From contig NZ_LSNE01000009.1 in the NCBI RefSeq assembly GCF_001565895.1, positions 383,380 to 430,277 of the forward strand: 46,898 nucleotides of DNA, in the 5' to 3' direction. Below, in pieces: positions 33,847-41,368 of the stretch. This DNA comes from Paraglaciecola hydrolytica (GTDB lineage: Bacteria > Pseudomonadota > Gammaproteobacteria > Enterobacterales > Alteromonadaceae). The position numbers and the translations under genes are program-made. Below the pieces are notes generated by a model that was not told the origin of the DNA, did no database searches, and worked only from the letters and a program-made list of their open reading frames with translations. How positions within the stretch are numbered: position 1 is the first letter of the stretch; every line of letters begins with the position of its first letter.

Positions 33847-34674
33847 ATGGGTTTATATGTAAACACCAACGTTTCGTCGTTAAATGCGCAACGCCAACTT
33901 TTTAATTCAAGTACGTCATTAAACACGTCATTTGAACGTTTGTCGTCAGGTTTCAGGATCAACAGAGCTGCAGATGATGCTGCGGGTCTGCAAATTACCG
34001 ATCGTCTAACTACCCAGATTCAAGGTTTAAACCAAGCTGCCAGAAACGCCAATGATGCTATATCGTTAGCGCAAACTGCGGAAGGTGCCTTATCTGAAGT
34101 AACTGCTTCCTTACAACGTATACGTACCCTAGCGGTACAATCACAAAACGGTATTAATAACTCTGCTGACCGTTTGGCACTGCAAAAAGAAGTGTCAGCC
34201 CTTAAGTTAGAAATTAGCCGTATTTCAACTGATACCCAGTTTGGTACCACTAATATTCTTAAAGGAGACTTCTCAGCTAAGTTTTTAGTGGGAGCTAATG
34301 GTAACCAAAATATTTCTATTAACTTAGAAAAATCAGGTGGTTATGGCACATCAGGCTTGTTTGGTGGTGGTCCATTAACTGTTGCAACAGTAAGTGATGC
34401 GTCAGCCGCTCTGACTTCAGTATCCCAAGCGATCTCTACTATAGGTGCGGTACGTGCTGACTTGGGTGCTTTGCAAAACCGTTTTCAATCAACTATTCGT
34501 AACTTAACGAATATTTCTGAAAACGTATCAGGTGCAAGAAGTCGAATTAAAGATACAGACTTTGCTGCAGAAACGGCTGAATTGACCCGTAATCAGATTA
34601 TTCAGCAAGCCAGCTTAACCGTATTAAGTCAGGCTAATCAACGTCCACAAACTGCTCTATCTTTACTAGGTTAA
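33847..34674 (+). CDS. Flagellin 1 (class A)
   Basis: A 275-residue flagellin. N-terminal D0/D1 (MGLYVNTNVSSLNAQRQLFN, SFERLSSGFRINRAADDAAGLQI) and C-terminal (NRFQSTIRNLTNISENVSGARSRIKDTDFAAETAELTRNQIIQQASLTVLSQANQRPQTALSLLG) coiled helices are complete; the central surface-exposed part is short (about 40 residues), as in many marine polar flagellins. Very similar to flagellin 4. It has its own sigma-28 promoter and a strong terminator with an anti-SD stem-loop. Serines and threonines in the central part are possible sites for pseudaminic-acid glycosylation. Confidence 0.95.
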   Translation: MGLYVNTNVSSLNAQRQLFNSSTSLNTSFERLSSGFRINRAADDAAGLQITDRLTTQIQGLNQAARNANDAISLAQTAEGALSEVTASLQRIRTLAVQSQNGINNSADRLALQKEVSALKLEISRISTDTQFGTTNILKGDFSAKFLVGANGNQNISINLEKSGGYGTSGLFGGGPLTVATVSDASAALTSVSQAISTIGAVRADLGALQNRFQSTIRNLTNISENVSGARSRIKDTDFAAETAELTRNQIIQQASLTVLSQANQRPQTALSLLG

Positions 34675-34774
34675 TTAATCAATTAACCTAGGTTTCAAGA
34701 CCCATCTTCTGTTTGGGACTTAGAAGCCAGGGGGTAGTGAACTGGGTTGATAAGGGTCAAGCAGTCGAGAGTTT

Positions 34775-34801
34775 TGCTCACTCTCTCCTAACGAAAGAGC
34801 A
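34775..34801 (+). promoter_or_regulatory. Stem-loop with anti-Shine-Dalgarno loop after flagellin 1
   Basis: TGCTC/GAGCA closes a loop containing TCTCCTAACG (34784-34793), complementary over 10 nt to CGTTAGGAGA, the ribosome site of flagellin 2, and over 7 nt to that of flagellin 1. It lies 4 nt before the terminator. Two similar copies follow flagellin 3. Confidence 0.5.
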
Positions 34802-34805
34802 CTCT

Positions 34806-34830
34806 AGCCGGAGATTTCTCCGGCTTTTTT
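34806..34830 (+). terminator. Intrinsic terminator of flagellin 1
   Basis: AGCCGGAG-ATTT-CTCCGGCT followed by six T: 8-bp GC-rich perfect stem with U-run. Confidence 0.93.
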
Positions 34831-34884
34831 CAATAATATAACTTGTTGAATTTATTGATGATTTAAAAATAATTATTTTTTAAT

Positions 34885-34912
34885 TAAAGTATTTTTCATC
34901 CTAATACGATAC
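34885..34912 (+). promoter_or_regulatory. Possible sigma-28 promoter of flagellin 2
   Basis: TAAAGTAT and TACGATAC, with a 12-bp spacer rather than the usual 11. About 150 bp upstream of the start codon. Confidence 0.5.
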
Positions 34913-34933
34913 ATGGGCATAGACGTTACGCAT

Positions 34934-35024
34934 CTAATAAAAATAATAGCGAACGACTACACAGCGATCGAATAATAATAAAAGCACGATCCTGTAACCG
35001 TTAAGACACTAATAAAAATAATAG
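34934..35024 (+). repeat. 16-nt direct repeat in the flagellin 2 leader
   Basis: CTAATAAAAATAATAG occurs exactly at 34934-34949 and 35009-35024, 75 bp apart. An AATAATAATAAAA-type variant lies between them, and a similar one stands before flagellin 3. AU-rich single-stranded leader repeats could bind Hfq or a regulator. Confidence 0.6.
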
Positions 35025-35061
35025 TCTGGCGGCGCTTCAATAAAATCGTTAGGAGAAAAGT

Positions 35062-35892
35062 ATGAGTTTATTCGTTAACACGAATGTCTCGTCGTTGAAC
35101 GCTACACGTCAGCTGTTCACGTCGAACAACAATTTAAATACCGCGTTTGAGCGTTTGTCGTCCGGATTTCGTATTAATAGTGCGAAAGACGATGCGGCAG
35201 GTTTACAAATTTCCAATCGTCTTACCACCCAAGTTCTTGGTTTGAACATGGCTGTGCGTAATGCTAATGACGGCATTTCGCTAGCACAAACTGCTGAAGG
35301 CGCTATGAGTGAGATCACCAATGCCTTACAACGCATTCGTGTACTTGCTGTTCAAGCACAAAACGGTATTAATGGCTCGTCCGACCGCTTAGCGCTACAA
35401 AAAGAAGTCGCAGCACTTAAACAAGAAATCAGTCGTATTTCCACAACTACCCAATTTGGGGGCGTTAATATCCTCGATGGTATGTATTCATCTGCGTTTT
35501 TAGTCGGAGCTAATGCCGGTCAAACGATCAGTGTGAATATTTCTAGGGTCGGTGGTTATGGTACTTCCGGTTTGTTTAACGGTGCCAGTTTGAGTGTGGC
35601 GTCTATTCCTAGCGCTTCACGGGCATTAACCCAAGTATCCCAAGCTATTTCCATTATTGATGCTAAACGGGCTGACTTAGGTGCTATTCAAAACCGCTTT
35701 CAATCCACTATTCGAAATCTAAGCAGTATTGCTGAAAACGTCTCGGCGGCAAGAAGTCGTATTCGGGATACAGATTTTGCCGTTGAAACGGCAGAACTAA
35801 CCCGCTGGCAGATCATTCAACAGGCAAGTATTACCGTATTAGGGCAAGCAAATCAGCGCCCTCAAGCGGCATTGCAACTATTGCAAAGTTAA
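35062..35892 (+). CDS. Flagellin 2 (class B)
   Basis: A 276-residue flagellin with ribosome site CGTTAGGAGAAAA. Nearly identical to flagellin 3 over the whole length (differences are mainly in residues 80-150 and the central part), so the two come from a recent duplication. Class B differs from class A in the C-terminal helix, with LTRWQIIQQASITVLGQ instead of LTRNQIIQQASLTVLSQ, and in a conserved NISRVGGYGTSGLF central motif. No strong terminator is visible directly after it; a 572-bp structured gap follows. Confidence 0.95.
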   Translation: MSLFVNTNVSSLNATRQLFTSNNNLNTAFERLSSGFRINSAKDDAAGLQISNRLTTQVLGLNMAVRNANDGISLAQTAEGAMSEITNALQRIRVLAVQAQNGINGSSDRLALQKEVAALKQEISRISTTTQFGGVNILDGMYSSAFLVGANAGQTISVNISRVGGYGTSGLFNGASLSVASIPSASRALTQVSQAISIIDAKRADLGAIQNRFQSTIRNLSSIAENVSAARSRIRDTDFAVETAELTRWQIIQQASITVLGQANQRPQAALQLLQS

Positions 35893-35937
35893 CATTTCTA
35901 AAATTTAAGCAGGTTTAGGTTTATGAATAGCAAGGTT

Positions 35938-36110
35938 GAGCATTTGCGGGGGCAGGCTGCAACACAATATCCGTGGAATAGGGTCGTAGAGATAAATCCG
36001 CTCTAAATGCAAAGTGCGAGGGCGGGCTGCAAAAAGGCGGTTGAGAAGTCAATAAATAGCTTTAGAAAGAATAATTCGGTCGAATTGCAAAATGTGGGGG
36101 CAGGCTGCAA
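35938..36110 (+). repeat. Three copies of a GGGGGCAGGCTGCAA-type motif
   Basis: GCATTTGCGGGGGCAGGCTGCAA-, TGCAAAGTGCGAGGGCGGGCTGCAA- and TGCAAAATGTGGGGGCAGGCTGCAA-type copies end at about 35962, 36031 and 36110, spaced 70 and 78 bp. Their core GCAGGCTGC is a perfect palindrome around one base. The third is flanked by TCGGTCG/CGACCGA, a 7-bp stem. They occupy the 3' side of flagellin 2 and have no coding potential I can support. Confidence 0.75.
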
Positions 36111-36182
36111 CCGACCGAGGAATGACAAATTGCTAAGCAGTATCAACACTCGACTTATACAAAGAGATGGTTGAACAGCAAC

Positions 36183-36305
36183 TTACCAATGGGCTTATGC
36201 CTTATTGGTAAATCGCTGACAGACAAAAAAGATGCCAGGAGGTAGTGAGGTATTGAGGTACAGGCCACCTATCCTGTCTGTCAGCTGGAGCTTACGCTCT
36301 TTTTG
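36183..36305 (+). terminator. Structured region with hairpins before flagellin 3
   Basis: TTACCAAT/ATTGGTAA (36183-36190 with 36204-36211), then an 11-bp perfect pair GCTGACAGACA/TGTCTGTCAGC (36215-36225 with 36275-36285), then GGAGC-TTAC-GCTCT followed by T5 (36288-36305), a weak terminator. The middle contains GCCAGGAGGTAGTGA, which also occurs after flagellin 1 in variant form (GCCAGGGGGTAGTGA at 34724). Probably the 3' UTR of flagellin 2 or a small RNA. Confidence 0.5.
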
Positions 36306-36464
36306 CATTTGCTTTTGTGGTTCTAACACTTAACAAAGCGCTAACCAGGGTACCAGTTAGCAAATAGTAAGGTGCACTAAGTGTGCCAACTTTAACTTTG
36401 TTAATACCGAAAACATCGACATGTCAATAATAATAAAAAGTCGGTGCCAGGTTAGGAGAGAAAA

Positions 36465-37295
36465 ATGAGTTTATTTGTTAATACCAATGTGTCATCGCTT
36501 AATGCGACCAGGCAATTATTTACCTCAAATAACAATTTGAGTACGGCATTTGAACGTTTGTCCTCGGGTTTTAGGATCAACAGTGCCAAAGATGATGCTG
36601 CCGGTTTACAAATTTCCAACCGTTTAACCACACAGGTGCTCGGATTGAATATGGCAGTACGTAATGCTAACGATGGAATTTCGTTAGCGCAAACGGCAGA
36701 AGGTGCCTTAGCTGAAACCACCAATGCATTACAACGGATAAGGGTGTTGGCTGTTCAATCGCAAAACGGTATTAACAGTTCGGCTGACAGAATAGCCTTA
36801 CAAAAAGAAGTGGCAGCACTGAAAGCTGAAATTAGCCGCATAGCTTCAACTACCCAGTTTGGTGGTGTCGATATACTAAATGGGCTGTATTCTTCGGCAT
36901 TTTTAGTGGGAGCCAATGCAGGTCAGACTATCAGTGTCAATATTTCGCGAGTAGGTGGTTATGGTACATCAGGCTTGTTTGGTGGCGCAACGTTAAGTGT
37001 GGCGTCAATCCCAGATGCATCTCGTGCGTTAACTCAGGTGTCTGAGGCAATTTCAATAATTGACGCTAAACGGGCTGATTTGGGTGCTATTCAAAACCGT
37101 TTTCAGTCGACCATACGAAATTTGAGCAATATAGCGGAAAACGTTTCGGCGGCAAGAAGTCGCATACGAGATACGGACTTTGCCGTCGAAACGGCAGAAT
37201 TGACCCGTTGGCAGATTATCCAACAAGCGAGTATTACGGTGTTGGGACAAGCAAATCAGCGTCCACAATCAGCACTGCAATTACTGCAAGGCTAG
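36465..37295 (+). CDS. Flagellin 3 (class B)
   Basis: A 276-residue flagellin, close copy of flagellin 2, with ribosome site GGTTAGGAGAG. Complete N- and C-terminal helices, Trp variant in LTRWQ. I could not find a convincing sigma-28 site in the 300 bp upstream; a dyad GCTAAC-N10-GTTAGC (36340-36361) is present instead. Its control may differ from the other flagellins. It is followed by 1168 bp without a gene, holding two anti-SD/terminator units, a MITE-like repeat and the flagellin 4 promoter. Confidence 0.95.
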   Translation: MSLFVNTNVSSLNATRQLFTSNNNLSTAFERLSSGFRINSAKDDAAGLQISNRLTTQVLGLNMAVRNANDGISLAQTAEGALAETTNALQRIRVLAVQSQNGINSSADRIALQKEVAALKAEISRIASTTQFGGVDILNGLYSSAFLVGANAGQTISVNISRVGGYGTSGLFGGATLSVASIPDASRALTQVSEAISIIDAKRADLGAIQNRFQSTIRNLSNIAENVSAARSRIRDTDFAVETAELTRWQIIQQASITVLGQANQRPQSALQLLQG

Positions 37296-37499
37296 TTAGC
37301 TGAAAATGGATAAGTAGTTGGAACAAAAAAGAGAGTAGGAACTGAGAGGCCACTCTAAGTAGTGCAGGAACACTGCTGTTTATTGCCAAGGAAGGCGACA
37401 TTACCCGAATATAATTATTTTTAAGTGGCTAATTAAGTGGTGAGCAATAGATTTTGTTTCATACTTTGTAAGTAGCGTAATACTTAAAAATATACTAGT

Positions 37500-37556
37500 T
37501 TGCTCGTTCTCCTAACGTGAGCAAGTTGGTCGGGGCATTTGCCCCGGCCTTTTTTA
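37500..37556 (+). terminator. Anti-SD stem-loop plus terminator, copy A (after flagellin 3)
   Basis: First hairpin TTGCTC/GAGCAA (37500-37524) with loop GTTCTCCTAACGT; second hairpin GGTCGGGGC-ATTT-GCCCCGGCC (37528-37549) with T6, a strong intrinsic terminator. The first loop is complementary to the flagellin 2 ribosome site over 11 nt (CGTTAGGAGAA), to flagellin 1 over 9 (TAGGAGAAC) and to flagellin 3 over 9 (GTTAGGAGA). Confidence 0.85.
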
Positions 37557-37616
37557 ACTCATACAGGATGACTTTTTGAATGTAATAGCTATATTGCTAT
37601 TATCAAGAATAAAACG

Positions 37617-37690
37617 CCGACTAACAGGACTGAGAGTGTAGAAGTTTGGTTGAGAGGCCAGTATTCATCTCTAACCCTGCCAGTCGGACA
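37617..37690 (+). other. Possible scar of a lost flagellin gene or duplicated 3' UTR
   Basis: GGACTGAGAGTGTAG at 37627-37641 exactly repeats the flagellin 1 leader (33822-33836), but no flagellin follows. Instead, 60 bp later, copy B of the anti-SD/terminator unit begins. It also has GGTTGAGAG/CTCTAACC and CCGACT/AGTCGG pairs. Could be a leader joined to a trailer by deletion of a flagellin, or a repeated 3' UTR module. Confidence 0.4.
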
Positions 37691-37700
37691 GAAACCTTAT

Positions 37701-37757
37701 TTGCTCGTTCTCCTAACGTGAGCAAGTTGGTCGGGGTATTTGCCCCGGCCTTTTTTC
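37701..37757 (+). terminator. Anti-SD stem-loop plus terminator, copy B
   Basis: Same as copy A 201 bp upstream, with one base change in the terminator loop side (GGGGTATT for GGGGCATT). Stem TTGCTC/GAGCAA (37701-37725), loop GTTCTCCTAACGT unchanged, then GC-rich hairpin with T6. Confidence 0.85.
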
Positions 37758-37965
37758 TTTGGCTGATTTAATTAAGTCAGTCAAATAAAAAGTTAAACCT
37801 CGCCACGTATCGTGCATAAACTTTCGTTCAATAAATACTTAGCAATGCGTGTGCCAAATTTTAATTTGTTCAACGTTTACTTCAATATGTGTTTTGAATA
37901 TTGGCAATGATTTTAGAATCGTTGTTTTTTATCACTCCTCCCAAACCAAACCTAGACCTTTTAAT

Positions 37966-38220
37966 AATACCAATCGATCACAGATAGTGCTCGCTCCCTA
38001 ACCAGTTTAAAGGAGCGGAGTTAGGTTTATGAAGAATAAAATAACTCTGTTGTTTCGAATGAACGTGATTTCTATAAGCAGCTATTGATGGTTTTGAGTT
38101 GCACATGCCAATCGGTAGTTCAGCGTTTTGAAAGGGTAAGGCTATTCCTGCTTAGCGACGCCTTGCTCCTTAACCGCTGGACGCGTACTAAGTGCCTATT
38201 TATCTATTGGAATTGGTATT
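37966..38220. repeat. MITE-like structured repeat element 2
   Basis: About 255 bp bounded by AATACCAAT (37966) and ATTGGTATT (38212), with further imperfect terminal pairing. It contains CGCTCC/GGAGCG and CCTAAC/GTTAGG pairs in crossing order. Its core at 38127-38151 (TTTGAAAGGGTAAGGCTATT and on) matches element 1 at 22 of 25 bases. Different ends but the same core suggest related elements or a shared RNA motif. Confidence 0.6.
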
Positions 38221-38255
38221 AATAAAAACTAATCAAAAAAATCGCTAAATAAAAC

Positions 38256-38282
38256 TAAAGTTTCTTCAGCTCTGGTCGATAA
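38256..38282 (+). promoter_or_regulatory. Sigma-28 promoter of flagellin 4
   Basis: TAAAGTTT, 11 bp, GTCGATAA: one mismatch from the FliA consensus, with correct spacing. About 180 bp before the ATG. Confidence 0.85.
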
Positions 38283-38463
38283 CGTTAGTTGAGGGGTGAT
38301 CCAAGTGATTGCTTGTAGTGTCAGAACAAGGTAGAGGTGCCGAGTTCTGTCTAAGATTGTGAGGCAGTGTTAAGAGGGGAGGCCCGATTAACATTGAATT
38401 TGAGGCGAATTCATCTGCTATATGCTGTTATCGGCAAGCGGTGAGTTTTCAGGAGGTTTTTTT

Positions 38464-39288
38464 ATGACTTTATATGTTAATACCAACGTGTCGTCTTTGA
38501 ACGCTCAGCGCCAGCTATTTAATTCTGGGCAATCATTGAGCACATCTTTTGAAAGGTTGTCTTCAGGTTTTCGTATTAACCGCGCTGCAGATGATGCCGC
38601 AGGTTTACAAATATCTGATCGATTAACTACCCAGGTACAAGGTTTAAATCAAGCTGTTCGTAACGCAAACGACGCAATTTCATTAACCCAAACGGCCGAA
38701 GGTGCATTGGGCGAAGTAACAGCATCGTTACAACGTATTCGTGTATTGGCGGTACAATCGCAAAACGGTATTAACTCTTCTGCCGACCGCACAGCATTGC
38801 AGAAAGAAGTGTCTGCGCTAAAATTAGAAATTTCGCGAATTGCCACAGATACGCAGTTTGCAAATACTGATTTGTTGAAAGGCAAGTTCTCTGCAAAATT
38901 TTTGGTTGGGGCTAACGGTAACCAAAATATTTCTGTCACACTCAAACAAGGTGGTGGTTATGGCTCATCGGGTTTAAGTTTAGCCAAGACTGACGTTTCG
39001 ACAGCGACTGGCGCATCGGGAGCGTTGACCAGTATTGATAAAGCAATATCCGTTATCGGTGCTGCGCGCGCAGATTTAGGTGCCTTGCAAAACCGCTTTC
39101 AATCGACTATTCGTAACTTAAGTAATATTTCTGAAAATATAGCTGGTGCAAGATCACGTATCAAAGATACTGACTTTGCTGTTGAAACGGCTGAATTAAC
39201 CCGAAATCAGATTATTCAACAAGCGTCGTTATCAGTTTTAAGTTTAGCTAACCAACGTCCACAAACTGCGTTGTCATTGCTTAGCTAA
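38464..39288 (+). CDS. Flagellin 4 (class A)
   Basis: A 274-residue flagellin from ATG 38464 with AGGAGG upstream; a longer in-frame start at 38422 is unlikely since the flagellin N-terminus (MTLYVNTNVSSLNAQRQLFN) starts here. Most similar to flagellin 1; class A C-terminus LTRNQIIQQASLSVLSLANQRPQTALSLLS. Its ribosome site (CAGGAGG) shares only 5 nt with the anti-SD loops, unlike flagellins 1-3. A strong sigma-28 promoter precedes it; flaG follows. Confidence 0.95.
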   Translation: MTLYVNTNVSSLNAQRQLFNSGQSLSTSFERLSSGFRINRAADDAAGLQISDRLTTQVQGLNQAVRNANDAISLTQTAEGALGEVTASLQRIRVLAVQSQNGINSSADRTALQKEVSALKLEISRIATDTQFANTDLLKGKFSAKFLVGANGNQNISVTLKQGGGYGSSGLSLAKTDVSTATGASGALTSIDKAISVIGAARADLGALQNRFQSTIRNLSNISENIAGARSRIKDTDFAVETAELTRNQIIQQASLSVLSLANQRPQTALSLLS

Positions 39289-39331
39289 TATAACTAAACT
39301 AACAACGATGGTTAAAGTGCTTAAATGGGTT

Positions 39332-39360
39332 AGCCTTATGTTTATAGGGCTGGCTCATTT
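39332..39360 (+). terminator. Hairpin between flagellin 4 and flaG
   Basis: AGCCTTAT-GTTT-ATAGGGCT (39332-39351), 8 bp with one G-U, then GGCTCATTTT. A partial terminator allowing some read-through to flaG and fliD is likely. Confidence 0.5.
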
Positions 39361-39377
39361 TGATGTGGAGGTTGCAG

Positions 39378-39854
39378 ATGGAAATTAATTTTTCACAAAG
39401 TGGTAGAATTCTTGCTGACAGACATGTAGCTGAAGCAGGTCCTACTCAACCCGGCTCTGTTCAATCTATTGTTGCTAAAACTGGTGAAGCTAGTTCTGGC
39501 CATTCGATAGGAGAAAATCTTAGTAGTACTGCGTTAGCTGAGCGCCAACAAAATACTAAAGATATTTCAAAATCAGCCGAAAAAGAGGTTAGCACTGAAA
39601 GGGTTTTATCTTCTCAAGAGATTAGCGCCGCCGTAGAGGGTTTAAGTGATTTTGCAAAAAACACTAATCGGCAGCTGAATTTTTCAATTGATGAAGGTAC
39701 GGATAAACAAGTTGTAAAGGTAACTGATGCTGAATCTGGCGAAATAATACGACAGATCCCCTCTGAAGAAATCTTACGACTTTCTGAACGTTTACGTGAA
39801 CTTCAGTCTGACTTAGGTGCTACAGTAGGAATATTATTTAACAAACAAGTGTAA
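39378..39854 (+). CDS. flaG: Flagellar protein FlaG
   Basis: A 158-residue protein from ATG 39378 with GGAGG 6 bp upstream. The first two thirds are polar and low in structure; the C-terminal part has the FlaG signature LNFSIDEGTDKQVVKVTDAESGEIIRQIPSEEILRLSERL. FlaG is found between flagellin and fliD genes in polar flagellates and affects filament length. It lies 17 bp before fliD. Confidence 0.93.
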   Translation: MEINFSQSGRILADRHVAEAGPTQPGSVQSIVAKTGEASSGHSIGENLSSTALAERQQNTKDISKSAEKEVSTERVLSSQEISAAVEGLSDFAKNTNRQLNFSIDEGTDKQVVKVTDAESGEIIRQIPSEEILRLSERLRELQSDLGATVGILFNKQV

Positions 39855-39871
39855 GGCCTTAGGGGTTTTTT

Positions 39872-41332
39872 ATGTCAATTCAGTCGTTAGGTGTTGGTTC
39901 TGGTTTAGACCTAGAAGGGCTAGTAACGCAATTACTGGAGGCTGAACGTAAGCCCAAACAAGATAGACTGGACAAAAAAGAAAAGACTTATGACGCTGAG
40001 ATTTCCAGTCTAGGCCAACTTAAGTCCAAGATGAAAGATTTCTTGGACTCAGTAGACGAATTACGCACCAGTACGGCGTTAAAAGGCCGTGAACCTACTA
40101 TTGTTAACCCTTCAGAAAGCATCACACCTTTTACTGCCGAAGCATCTAATAGTGCGGTTGAAGGTAGTTATCGTATTGCCGTTACGCAGATTGCCAGTGG
40201 CAGTCGTATTGAAACTGATAATGCTAGTGCTGGTGGTTTTACAGGTACTACTGATACTGTATTGGGCTCTGGTTCAGGTAGTTTGACCTTTAAAATCCCC
40301 AATACTACTAAGTCATTCAATATTAATGTGACGGCTGGCATGACAGTCCAGCAGCTCAGTAATGCGATTAATAAGTCATCCAGTAATTTTGGGGTGACGT
40401 CGAGCATTATTGATACCGGTACCGTTGCAGGTGGTGCAAAGTTAGTGTTTTCATCTTCGGTAACGGGTCAAGGCAATGACTTGGTGATCGTGAATAATAA
40501 TGACTTAGCCGATCTAAATCGAGTATCGACTACTAACTCATTAGAAGACACGCCTTATCTTGTACCGGTAACGTCAGCAAAAAATTCTAAAGCAACCATA
40601 GATGGTATCGCGGTTGAAAGTAAAACCGATAAATTTGAAAATACCATCGAAAATGTTGCCTTTACCGTTTCGGAAATATCCGCACTGGCCGCCGATGGCA
40701 TTACCTATCAAACCTCTAAATTAAAGATTGGTTTTGATACCGAAGCTCTGGATAAAAAAGTTCGGGATTTTGTTGATAATTACAATGCTTTGAATAAGCA
40801 GATGACTACCCTTACCCGTTATGGTACTTCGGATTTAGAAGAAGATGGTGCGCTAGCGGGTGACTTTATGATCAGAGGTATTCAACAAGGTATGGCCAAC
40901 ATACTTGGTGCCGCTGTGGGGAGTTCAGGCTTAGGGACAATTTTTCAATTAGGCATTGAGTTTAATGATGACGGTGATTTAGAAATTGGTTCCAATGATA
41001 AATATGGTTTTGGTAGCGGTGAAGATCGTTTAAAAAAAGCCTTAGAAGAAAATTTCGATGAAATTTCCAATCTTTTTACCGATTCTAAACAAGGTATTGC
41101 TACTAAGTTATATTCGTTTTTAAAGGAATATACATCTTTCAGTGGCTTACTGGCGACCAGAGAACGCACGGTTAAAGATCAAAAAGACCTTTTAGCCGAT
41201 GAACGTGAACAATTTGAATTGCGCATGGCAACAACAGAACAGATTTTGCGGGATAAATATCTCGGTTTGGATCAAACTGTTGCACGATTAAATTCAACCA
41301 GTTCGGCATTGGTTGCTGCTTTAGGCAGCTAG
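39872..41332 (+). CDS. fliD: Flagellar filament cap FliD
   Basis: A 486-residue protein with N-terminal SIQSLGVGSGLDLEGLVTQLLEAERKPKQDRLDKKEKTYDAEISSLGQLKSKMKDF and C-terminal coiled helix (LATRERTVKDQKDLLADEREQFELRMATTEQILRDKYLGLDQTVARLNSTSSALVAAL), the typical FliD_N and FliD_C domains. Caps the filament tip and folds exported flagellin. A central Ser/Thr/Asn-rich variable region (about 90-260) is a possible glycosylation area. Confidence 0.96.
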   Translation: MSIQSLGVGSGLDLEGLVTQLLEAERKPKQDRLDKKEKTYDAEISSLGQLKSKMKDFLDSVDELRTSTALKGREPTIVNPSESITPFTAEASNSAVEGSYRIAVTQIASGSRIETDNASAGGFTGTTDTVLGSGSGSLTFKIPNTTKSFNINVTAGMTVQQLSNAINKSSSNFGVTSSIIDTGTVAGGAKLVFSSSVTGQGNDLVIVNNNDLADLNRVSTTNSLEDTPYLVPVTSAKNSKATIDGIAVESKTDKFENTIENVAFTVSEISALAADGITYQTSKLKIGFDTEALDKKVRDFVDNYNALNKQMTTLTRYGTSDLEEDGALAGDFMIRGIQQGMANILGAAVGSSGLGTIFQLGIEFNDDGDLEIGSNDKYGFGSGEDRLKKALEENFDEISNLFTDSKQGIATKLYSFLKEYTSFSGLLATRERTVKDQKDLLADEREQFELRMATTEQILRDKYLGLDQTVARLNSTSSALVAALGS

Positions 41333-41368
41333 TGTTAACACTCAATACATGGTGAGTAGATATTTGTT

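Noticed and set aside
36340-36361. Sigma-28 promoter for flagellin 3
   Set aside because: No TAAAG/CGATA pair with acceptable spacing between 36110 and 36460; only a dyad was found.
36452-36724. Antisense open frame over the 5' part of flagellin 3 (similar ones over flagellins 1, 2 and 4)
   Set aside because: They recur in the same place because flagellin codons are conserved; sequence is a shadow of the sense frame.
38452-38464. Anti-SD pairing of the trailer loops with the flagellin 4 ribosome site
   Set aside because: Only AGGAG (5 nt) matches, as expected for any ribosome site; so flagellin 4 is not counted as a target.
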